This document shows positions 57,901 to 64,000 of a stretch of 64,000 bases of DNA, piece after piece; within the stretch, counting starts at the first letter, position 1, and each line of letters opens with the position of its first letter. The translations under genes and the position numbers were made by a program. The notes below the pieces were generated by a model. That model was not told the DNA's origin and searched no databases. It saw only the letters and a program-made list of their open reading frames with translations. The DNA lies in NCBI GenBank assembly GCA_031763025.1, contig JASSKH010000023.1:682001-746000 (forward strand). Direction: 5' to 3'. Source of the DNA: Macrocystis pyrifera (taxonomy: Eukaryota; Sar; Phaeophyceae; Laminariales; Laminariaceae).

Positions 57901-60900
57901 CCTCTCTCTCCTCCTATTATAGTTGTAGCTCAGACCCGGGGTAACATAGGAGGCTATCTCCCCCCCCCGCCCCCACGGTTCCCCCTCTCCGGTTGGGTTG
58001 GCGTCGGTGGCAACGACATTGTGAAACATGCCGCTCACTACTTGAGCTAGACCACCAGGGAACCATTTGCTTTTTTATTGGCGGTCGGTCACAGCTGGTT
58101 GTGTAGTTAGATCATGTGCGAGGTGAATAGCCTTTACTCCGCACAAGGGGAATGATCGTATCACGTAGTGTTTATGGGAAGGCACCCAAGAGGCAGTTAC
58201 ATAGTACTCCCATTGCTGTCTCTGGAAGTGGTTGCATCGGAAATTAAACTAACTCATTGAAGCTGTCATCCAGACGCAATTCCGCCTCACACGCGGTTGT
58301 TAGTACGATGCAACCCACATGCGACTCGCCGGACACTTCACGGCGCTTCGTATTTGGTGCAAACAATGTCTGCCTGGTCGGTGAAAACGCGACATGCTCC
58401 GTCCCGGCGTTGTAGGGATGCAAGGGTCTTTGGTCGTACGACTACGGCCATGCATAAGATCGAGTACATCTCTCCTATCGAGTACACCCCATGCTCCGTC
58501 CCGGCGTTGTAGGGATGCAAGGGTCTATGGTCGTACGACTACGGCAATGCATAAGATCGAGTACATCTCTCCTATCGAGTACACCCCTCCCCCCGCCTCA
58601 CTACGGTTCGTGCCTTGCCGTTTTATCGTGAGAAAAATTGGGCTATTTTCCCCTCATCGAGTCGCGTGGAATTGAAAATACGGAGAAGTCGCGGGGAATT
58701 GTGAATAGCTGTATACGGCGTACCAAAAAAGGAGATGGGGGGCTAACAAATGCCGACGTTTGCGCGTTTGTTCCCGTTATTGTGTTTGCTGGTTTTGTGG
58801 CGGCTCGGTCCTTTTCGTTCCGAACACGCTCCAGAAACATTTTCACAAGTGGCGTCTATGTTGGCCCAAGCAAAAGACGAGTTTGTGCGGCAGACCATTG
58901 CTGCGCCCGAGACAGTTGCCAAGCTGCTCGACATTCTCTTCCTGGGCGGGGGGGGCTACAGCGATGACGGTGGCGGCAACGATGGCGGTGACAGGGAGCC
59001 CACCAAAGAGAGGGGTACAGCGGGAGTAACGGCGGCGTGTAGATTAAGCGGAGCCAGGATGCTGATATCGATTTTCAGCGCAGTGGACGAAGTGGACGTG
59101 GTCAGGTGAGCAGCTCTAGTGGTCCTAATGTAGATCAAGAGTGTGAGCGATTACGAGGAACAGGGGTTAGGGATAGAAAGCCCATCTCCTACCCTACCCT
59201 ACCCGAGTCGAGTCGGGTGAGAAGGGCTCTGGTGGCTACAACAGCAACCTTGCGGAATATTGACGGCCCATCAGGACGAAGGCGGCTGAATGCACCGGGT
59301 TCGACCCACATCACAAAAACTGAATAGTGTTTATTCAAAAGAATATAGGTGTTTCGTTTGATTATGTTAAACCTCGAAACAAAAACATCGCAATGAAAAT
59401 GTGGGGTGTAACGTGCAAGGTCACCAGCTCTACTTTAACGCCAAGGGCCACGCTGTCATGAGCGGGATAAACGCCGACGTGGCACCGTGCAGTACCACTT
59501 GTTCTCTGCTTCGCAAGGCGTTTTGATCCTCTGTTTTACGATCACTTTTTATTTACTCGTACGTAGGAGGCGTTTTCCCTCAGTTTCTTTCTGGATAAGC
59601 CGTGGCAGCAGCAACAGTCGCTCCCCCACCTGATTCCCCCCCGCGGTGTAGTTAGGATCCACTATGCAGCATCGAGTTCTGCCTACAATGTATCTGTAAC
59701 TGGTTGTCTAAATAAACGTCTTCAGTGGCTGCATTTCAACATGTGTGCGTGCGATACCCTAGTTCAGGCTCCAAAAGTCAACCGGTTGTTAGATTGTGCG
59801 CCATAATCGCTGAGCTAATAGTCACAGAATATCTAACATTTGGTTATGGTGCATATATAACAAAAGCACAATCCGGGGTCGACTGACTGTTGACTTCTGG
59901 ACCTCAGATGCAACCCAAGGGTTTCAAAGCCTACAATCAATGCTGCCATGCTGCGATGGCCCTCCGGTCTTGGAGATGGCGGGGGCTCGTGCATACGGAA
60001 TGATTGTTAAACAGAGCCTCGACACGCATCATTCTTCCATCATCCAGCGCCATTGAAATGTGCGGAACCTAGCCCAGGCTCCAAACGTCAACCATCCGGT
60101 GCGATACAAATGTGTTGTGCACGTCATCCTGCCCATCGGTCCGTCCGTCTGTCCGTTCACACGCGCGCAGGATAGTCCAGCTGGGCTTCCTTACGACAGC
60201 GGCTCGCTTTCTACTACAAGCAGAATCTCTACGAGACGAAAAAGCCGAGGAGCTGCTATCCCACGGCTTGTGGTGCTTAAGCTTAAACTTGACGGAGATT
60301 AGATGTCCAACGACCCCACCACCTGCTATCGACCCCCTCGTTGGTAGGCAAGGCTCTTCACGGACACTGCAAGATCACGACGGAAAATCCAGCGTTCAAG
60401 GGGGTAAACTCAATGCTTCTAGTAGAGCGGGTTCCAAGCGTTTCCCACGCATTGGTGACCCGCAGGAGACTCCCGGATCGCACCATCCGTGTTCGAAGGG
60501 GACGAGGGCGGGTCAAGAGGAAACGCCCCAACTAACCCAAAGTGCGACCAGTCTGCGCAATCGCACGCTTCCATCTCGAGGGTCTGCTGCTGCCGTACTA
60601 TGGGGCGCCGACAGACCTACAACGGGATATGCTGCACTGTCTAAGGATGTTGATGGGTCGGGCGGGGCTGGTTACGTGTGTGGGAGATCAAGAGCGGGAG
60701 CACTGGGCGAAGAAGGCGGTTTCGGCGTGGCAGAAGAAGGAGGTACGAGAAAGGCCGACGAGAGGTTGAGCGGTAGCTGCTGAAAGATTATCAGCGTGAA
60801 ATCGCTTCTAAAGTGTAGGCGGAGGTTCCAATAGACAAAGACAAAGCAACGATGCATCAATGTTTCACGTCTTCCTAGTGGCTATGCATACATGTCCAAA

Positions 60901-61951
60901 ATATATTATCGTTTCGCATGAATGGAAGTACGACATGGGAAAGGCTGATTTTTTTCGTTGTTTTGGGGTTTTGAGTTGAGATCGAGCAGCACGCCTTCAG
61001 CCATGGCCTTTCAAATTATTAGTAGTATTATTGGTGTGCGCCAACCAAGGCAAAGGCAAGCCTCAAGCCTCAAGCCTCACCCGATCGTTGGTTGGAGATG
61101 CTTGCGCGAAGAAGGGCTCGTTGGCAGCTAAAACAGCGCTGGTCGTGCTTGACGTTCATGTCGACGTACCTGGTACATCGCGTTTCGTCTGATCTAAAAA
61201 TGTGCCGGAACGGCGTCTATTGAGTGTTCTCTCTAACTGAGAAATACGTCAATGATGAAGAGCGTCGTCGATCTTGGAGAAAAGTCACGATTATCGAGAA
61301 TCAGCTATACCCACCACCACCCCGTGTGAAAATACGCAAATTCCAGCAGAAGATGGCCGTGCGGTTCCATCAGCGGCCTACAACCCTCTCTACTCGTATA
61401 TAGTTGATTGCCATAATCTATGCCGGTAATCTACATAATTTAGCTGCCTTACCCTCTCTTTTTATTTTCCCCGTTGATGTTTTGGCTATTCGCGCGAAGG
61501 GTTATGGCGTTCGACCAACTCCGGTGTCGGTTCCACCGCTTTACCACTCAGTGCAACTCAAATGGTTGAACTCAAACGGTTGACGTGACTCACACCATGC
61601 AGCCAGCTTTGAATTATCATGGGCCTGCGTTTTACCCGGCCTCTGATTGATTGATCGTGTTTGACCCTTGGCAATTGTGCTTCGCTGCTAGAAGGGGCCG
61701 TTTGGGATTTCTCAGCCCATAGCGAAGGAGGAGCGGAGTTGAGGCTCGCGTTGCAAGGATGGCCGAGCGATGGCCAGGCGGGCGCTAGATCTGCTGCACA
61801 AGACGAAGCAGATTCGGTCAGTACATCAGTTCCACCGCAAAAAAAACAGCCGCCACACCCTTTTCTCATTACTTTTGCAGGGGCCTTGTTATTTTTTTAC
61901 GTCTCTCGAAAAGTTGGGTCGGCTTCTTCTCCTACGCGGGTTTTCGTTTAA
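45817..61951 (+). CDS. Gene B: armadillo-repeat protein (multi-exon, 5' end not found)
   Basis: Predicted exons: 45,817-45,985; 47,578-47,667; 48,074-48,408; 49,689-49,805; 50,924-51,062; 51,850-51,945; 52,499-52,653; 53,258-53,363; 56,105-56,274; 57,273-57,394; 58,835-59,105; 60,171-60,343; 60,552-60,764; 61,692-61,951. All junctions are GT-AG and the phases match throughout. From about 50,924 on, the product is a chain of armadillo-type helices (A-L-x-x-L-x-like cores with G-x-L/V-x-x-L turns); the N-terminal part is Lys/Arg/Ser-rich and disordered. ARM proteins are binding scaffolds; the partner cannot be told. The first exon lacks a start and needs a preceding exon. The 3' end at TAA 61,949-61,951 is plausible but not certain. 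Confidence 0.65.
46257..46567 (+). mobile_element. tRNA-derived SINE S1, copy 2
   Basis: Full-length plus-strand copy: head GTCCCCGGTGGCTTGG, T arm GTGGGTTCAAGTCTCAC, body with CATTCGATGAAATCGACGAG, tail GGCTGGAAAAGTGAAAGTG and an A10 tract. Closely related to 38,511-38,812. Lies in an intron of gene B. Confidence 0.85.
46568..47577. other. Intron of gene B, no exon recognised
   Basis: AT-rich sequence with no open frame that fits phase 0 on both sides and no repeat family recognised. Confidence 0.4.
47578..47667 (+). CDS. Gene B exon
   Basis: Flanked by TTTCGCAG and GTAAGG, 30 codons, phase 0 at both ends. Reads D-L-K-R-I-I-R-E-L-K-L-N and ends T-R-E-D-L-F-E, a helical segment continuing directly from the preceding exon. 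Confidence 0.7.
48074..48408 (+). CDS. Gene B exon, Ser/Arg/Lys-rich linker
   Basis: Acceptor CATTTCAAG; 111 codons plus two bases, donor GTGAGG. Rich in Ser, Arg, Lys, Asn with a conserved-looking end (G-W-R-G-F-D-I-A-E-T-R-G). Ends in phase 2 with CG; the next exon supplies A, giving Arg. Confidence 0.7.
48409..49688. other. Intron of gene B
   Basis: No additional exon with matching phase was found. A TACCTGGTA word is at 48,657 and a CCAGTCAAGGTGGTCAGTCAA-like phrase at 48,612 recurs at 51,670 and 51,728. Confidence 0.4.
49689..49805 (+). CDS. Gene B exon
   Basis: Acceptor CACATGCACAG, donor GTAGGG. Reads D-G-S-H-V-D-G-S-N-T-S-E-Y-L-E-D-A-I then G-A-V-L-S-N-E-I-P. Starts with one and ends with two leftover bases, matching both neighbours. 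Confidence 0.7.
50924..51062 (+). CDS. Gene B exon, first clear armadillo repeat
   Basis: Acceptor ACACGTGCAG, donor GTGGGA. Reads M-R-R-K-C-A-M-S-L-Y-E-M-T-T-D and G-V-L-R-A-L-S-G-L-C, the end of one ARM helix pair and the G-x-L-x-x-L start of another. Phase 2 in, phase 0 out. Confidence 0.75.
51850..51945 (+). CDS. Gene B exon, armadillo repeat
   Basis: Acceptor CTGTGACAG, donor GTTCGT, 32 codons, phase 0. Reads E-D-P-R-T-T-R-Y-V-G-A-S-Y-V-N-I-A-G-F-S, matching the D-x-x-T-R-x-x-A-A-x-x-x-x-N-L-A pattern of ARM helices. Confidence 0.7.
51990..52165 (+). mobile_element. SINE S2, 3' part
   Basis: A G-rich block (52,072-52,089) then ACTATGTGACCCTGGATGTG and AGTTACGACA, the S2 signature. Intron of gene B. 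Confidence 0.55.
52499..52653 (+). CDS. Gene B exon, armadillo repeat with acidic insert
   Basis: Acceptor CAAGTGCAG. Starts V-V-R-C-L-H-R-L-W-F-R-G and continues into a Asp/Glu-rich insert. The donor GTGGGA after 52,653 leaves phase 2 as the next exon needs; the frame stays open to 52,729, and GTAGAT after 52,681 would be phase 0 and not fit. Confidence 0.6.
53258..53363 (+). CDS. Gene B exon, armadillo repeat
   Basis: Acceptor AATGTCCCAG, donor GTGAGG. Reads C-G-L-D-V-I-D-Q-T-V-E-A-L-C-R-L-S-M-V then Q-E-G-G-V, a clear ARM helix followed by the G-G turn. Ends in phase 0. Confidence 0.7.
53398..53692. repeat. Minisatellite GTCGATGACGAGACACTAC
   Basis: About twelve units of GTCGATGACGAGACACTAC with variable CTACT spacers, in the intron of gene B upstream of the hAT element. 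Confidence 0.9.
54180..54600 (+). repeat. Left subterminal TACCGTC array of the hAT element
   Basis: More than twenty ACCGTC/ACCGCC/CCGTCA words in direct orientation, including five near-identical 29-bp units (ACTGGATACCGCCCAAAAG) at 54,472-54,600. Confidence 0.85.
54602..55063 (+). pseudogene. hAT transposase C-terminal dimerisation domain remnant
   Basis: 54,602-54,775 reads E-L-L-V-Y-L-A-E-A-D and F-W-V; then in another frame (54,773-55,063) A-E-R-N-F-S-A-L-A-H-L-I and M-M-F-V-R-L-N, the hallmark E-R-x-F-S-x-L and terminal helix of hAT dimerisation domains. A frameshift near 54,770 and absence of the catalytic part mean it is not functional. Confidence 0.75.
55430..55870 (+). repeat. Right subterminal TACCGTC array of the hAT element
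   Basis: Three units of about 117 bp (landmark TTTTCCGTTTCCGTCAAATT at about 55,536, 55,648 and 55,758) built from TACCGTC words. The order GAAATACCGTCTACCGTCAA is shared with the left array, in the same direct orientation. Confidence 0.85.
56105..56274 (+). CDS. Gene B exon, armadillo repeat
   Basis: Acceptor CTCGATCGCAG, donor GTGAGT. Reads N-E-R-L-S-V-M-G-L-Q-C-L-V-N-F-H and N-E-A-V-V-P-C-L-A-R-L-A, two ARM helices. Phase 0 in, phase 2 out. This is one of the best-defined exons in the window. Confidence 0.8.
56897..56979. ncRNA. Candidate structured RNA in intron of gene B
   Basis: A 7-bp closing stem (CTGCGAC and GTCGCAG) encloses a perfect 11-bp hairpin with a 5-nt loop, CGCGTCGATTG-TCTGG-CAATCAACGCG (one G-U pair on one strand). 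Total size about 81 nt, tRNA-like in size but without valid T and D arms. Could be a precursor hairpin or a degenerate tRNA-like repeat. Confidence 0.35.
57273..57394 (+). CDS. Gene B exon, armadillo repeat
   Basis: Acceptor TGTCGTTTCTAG, donor GTGACT. Reads S-I-C-A-L-A-N-N-K-H-G-A and L-L-A-D-G-V-L-S-I-L-A-S-L, a typical ARM helix and turn. Phase 2 in, phase 1 out. Choosing the TCTAG acceptor instead of the nearby CTCAG keeps the phase. Confidence 0.75.
57870..58068 (-). mobile_element. SINE S2, minus-strand copy
   Basis: Head on the minus strand GGTTCCCTGGTGGTCTAGC, 3' part TATGTTACCCCGGGTCTGAG and CTACAACTATAATAGGAGG. Intron of gene B. Confidence 0.65.
58272..58588 (+). repeat. Dispersed repeat family R2, copy 2 with internal 97-bp duplication
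   Basis: Matches 8,262-8,480; the last 97 bp (from CATGCTCCGTCCCGGC at 58,393) are repeated in tandem at 58,490. Intron of gene B. Confidence 0.85.
58835..59105 (+). CDS. Gene B exon, armadillo repeat with Gly/Asp insert
   Basis: Acceptor ACACGCTCCAG, donor GTGAGC. Reads M-L-A-Q-A-K-D-E-F-V-R-Q-T and V-A-K-L-L-D-I-L-F, then a Gly/Asp-rich loop (about 58,946-59,010) and R-M-L-I-S-I-F-S-A-V. Phase 1 in, phase 2 out. An alternative acceptor (CACAAG, 58,849) keeps the same frame. Confidence 0.75.
59549..59645 (-). mobile_element. SINE S1, diverged 3' fragment
   Basis: Minus orientation; ATCACTTTTTATTTACTCGTA, GGATAAGCCGTGG and a C-rich block align with the S1 tail. Intron of gene B. Confidence 0.5.
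60171..60343 (+). CDS. Gene B exon, armadillo repeat
   Basis: Acceptor CACGCGCGCAG, donor GTAGGC. Reads Q-L-G-F-L-T-T-A-A-R-F-L-L-Q and E-E-L-L-S-H-G-L-W-C-L-S-L-N, ARM helices. Phase 2 in, phase 1 out. Confidence 0.75.
60552..60764 (+). CDS. Gene B exon
   Basis: Acceptor AGTGCGACCAG. Reads I-A-R-F-H-L-E-G-L-L-L-P and D-M-L-H-C-L-R-M-L-M-G, then a charged helix ending K-A-V-S-A-W-Q-K-K-E. Phase 1 in. The donor GTTGAG after 60,764 gives phase 1, as needed by the last exon; GTACGA after 60,742 looks stronger but would need an extra exon. Confidence 0.65.
61692..61951 (+). CDS. Gene B last exon
   Basis: Acceptor CTTCGCTGCTAG. Reads G-A-V-W-D-F-S-A-H-S-E-G-G-A, an ARM-like helix, then a Gln/Ser/Pro linker and a hydrophobic stretch (L-I-T-F-A-G-A-L-L-F-F-Y-V) before TAA at 61,949-61,951. 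A good acceptor-like CATTACTTTTGCAG inside (ending 61,880) suggests that part of this exon may be an intron and the true end different. Confidence 0.5.
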
Positions 61952-61984
61952 TGAAAACTAGAGTCCGTTTCGAAAAACGCCGTT

Positions 61985-62033
61985 GGAATGTCGACGGGTA
62001 GAACGAACGGTTTAATGTGAAGAACACACACAC
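61985..62033 (+). repeat. Dispersed repeat family R1, 3' fragment
   Basis: ATGTCGACGGGTAGAACGAA and GAAGAACACACACA match the terminal block of the copies at 1,157 and 20,850. Confidence 0.65.
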
Positions 62034-63140
62034 TCGTGCAAGCGTTATGTTTTGCGAGGCGCGCTGCTTGCCTTCAAAGATGCATTCGCCGGGGTACAGG
62101 CAGGTGTGGTTGGGCACGGTTATACTTAGTAGATAGTAAATAACAGCAGGATTGTTCGAGGGTCGCGGGTCAGGTCAGGAAGTCTTCAAAATAACACAGG
62201 TTGAGTCAGGTCTGGTTGGATCGGGTCGGATTTGGTTACCCGATCCGACCCGATCCGACCCGACCCGCGGGTTTTAGAAAGTCTTCGTGCATGAATGGTG
62301 TACGTACATGTATTGCATGTATTGGTTATTAAAAGCTTCCTGTAGTAACATTCCATCGTGTCTTGACAGCAGCGGTCTGCGATCAACGGTGCCTCTCTGC
62401 TGCGATTGCCCAGAGACTCTCGTCCAGGGCGGCTTCGTACCCACGCATTGATTCATTGATGCCCGTAACCAGCGCTGTACCTACGTAGTGTATGTTCTGT
62501 TGGCACGACCCTCGTTTGAAAATTCAACTCCGTTCAGTTCGTCGCCGGTACGGAATGCCACACAGGCCCAAACACAGACACAGAAAGCACAGTGTCGCTT
62601 CGCTCGTCAACCTCAAACCTTTGCAGAGACTACAAATTGTGGCGAGCGGCGTCATGCACCATCTCCTGCGACAGGCAGAATCGGGACCAACTGCTTTTAC
62701 CAGGCGAGACGCCCGAGCATTCACATCTGTGTTCATGTCTGCATTCGTATGAAGAGTATTCCAAGCCGATCATAAACGAACGTACAAGTACGAGGTCTGT
62801 TGTACTACTCCATCGACAGATCGTGCATGTTTTATGTTTCTCGTTCGAGATCATTTCGTGTGGGGGAGGGGGTGGCCAACAGCCCTCGGCATCACGCCGA
62901 TTCAAACAGCCACTTGGCTTTGCGAAAGAGACCTTCCACACAGCTCATCAGTCGGTTTGAAAGATCTGCACCCTCCGCCGCCGCATGGTGACGTCGAGGA
63001 AATGCAGGGGAAAGGATAGGATTAGTTAGGATTAGTTATCATTAGTCATCAGTAATAGCCGGCGTCGACTAAATCCATAGCCAGGCGAATCGACGAGAGG
63101 GGAAAGTGCTGAACCTTGTCGTGATAAAAAAACAAGGCGC
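62034..63140. other. Non-genic stretch downstream of gene B
   Basis: A (GGGTC/GGATC) palindromic run at 62,200-62,275 (CGGGTCGGATTTGG and CCGATCCGACCCG). Overlapping frames on both strands; no gene recognised. Confidence 0.4.
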
Positions 63141-63154
63141 ATACTGTACTAGGG

Positions 63155-63275
63155 AGGGGGGAGGAAGAGGAGAGCATTCTGCTATGTGACCCCGGATCTG
63201 AGTTACGACTAGGGAGGATGGAGAAAGAACCGGAGGGCGAAGATACTACTAAACGGGATGAATAATGTATATATA
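63155..63275 (+). mobile_element. SINE S2, 3' part
   Basis: G-rich block, CTATGTGACCCCGGATCTGA and GTTACGACTAGGGAGG; the same order as the other S2 copies. Confidence 0.6.
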
Positions 63276-63756
63276 GGATATTATAAATGGACTGAATCTC
63301 GAGGAAACAAATAGAACGTATAGTCACTTTGACCTCTCTCTGCTGGGGTAGAAATGGTCATGCGGCTCAAGAACTACGGCAAACAACATACTGGAACGAA
63401 AAAACAAACGGAAAAGGCAAGCCTTGCCCTAAAACCTTTGACCTCGATTATGAAGAAAACTCCGTCAGTCACACACCCCGCACAAGGAACACCTTTAATT
63501 TTTGGGGAATTCCACCGGTTCGTTTGCTGGTGATTCGGTGTGCCCGTTGATCTGAGTTATTGTGAGGATTCTACTGGACCTAAAACTCTCAACACCTGTC
63601 AATGACCACTCGCAGCACGCGAGGCGGCATCCCGCTACAACTACGCGATGGCGTACGAAAAAACAGCTTGAACGGCCTATTTTTGTGGCAGGCCTGGCAG
63701 GTCGCTACACCATTCTTCCGCTTAAGCTTCGTCCACCATCCGTGAGACTTTGACCT

Positions 63757-63860
63757 TTAACCCTTCTAGTACCGCAATGCACGTGTACCTAAATCCTACA
63801 CTATTTTCAAGTACTATATCCCCCCAACGGGAGAGCAGTTCTCAAGGCTAAAGGGGTTAA
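63757..63860. mobile_element. piggyBac-like mini-element P1, copy 2
   Basis: TTAA at 63,757-63,760 and 63,857-63,860 flank 96 bp starting CCCTTCTAGTACCGC and ending GGCTAAAGGGG. Same terminal type as 19,501-19,591. Confidence 0.55.
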
Positions 63861-64000
63861 TCAACACACCATTTGCTCAGTTTGACTCCGCTCGCCTCTG
63901 TTTTTTTTTTTCAAACTCCCTTGCCACGAGTTAGGAACTGCTCGGTGGGCGCCTTGTGCAATCTCGGACTGAAGCCGTGGATGACCGCCGACACCTGCAG

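Larger units (their letters stand above)
57395..58834. other. Intron of gene B with repeats
   Basis: 57,420-57,600 holds three imperfect copies of a ~60-bp phrase (GCGGTACCGCACGACTGAAA-like). SINE S2 and repeat R2 copies lie further on. Confidence 0.5.

Overview
This window looks like a piece of a large, repeat-rich eukaryotic nuclear genome. Two long split genes have GC-rich exons bounded by GT-AG signals and separated by longer, AT-richer, repeat-filled introns. Between and inside them lie retrotransposons, DNA transposons, MITEs, tRNA-derived SINEs, minisatellites and very long homopolymers. No operons or dense bacterial gene packing are visible. The style would fit a brown alga or another stramenopile, but that is an inference from architecture and I could not search for homologues.

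Region by region. 1-1,420: two inverted arrays of a 42-bp repeat, then a dispersed repeat. 2,847-17,376 (+): gene A. Its exons encode, in order, coiled-coil segments, a very long low-complexity segment rich in Ser, Ala and Gly, three TRAF-type C-C-H-C zinc fingers and a C-terminal SAM domain with a stop codon. 17,377-45,816: mostly non-genic. It holds most of the nine copies of one ~110-bp MITE family, two tRNA-derived SINE families, piggyBac-like mini-elements, a 30-bp satellite, a run of 79 G, and a minus-strand Ty3/gypsy chromovirus-type retrotransposon (40,836-44,536) with identical LTRs but no protease or reverse-transcriptase core. 45,817-61,951 (+): gene B, whose 15 exons read as an armadillo-repeat protein; one intron carries a hAT transposon with an intact 8-bp target duplication. 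61,952-64,000: repeats only.

Exon boundaries were chosen by requiring splice-like dinucleotides, uninterrupted reading and matching intron phase. The phases agree across nearly all junctions, which is the main support for two genes rather than scattered ORFs. Gene A looks like a scaffold or adaptor (coiled coil, TRAF zinc fingers, SAM) and gene B like an ARM-repeat interaction protein; no enzymatic function is visible in either. The 5' end of gene B, the exact end of the zinc-finger exon of gene A and the 3' end of gene B remain uncertain.
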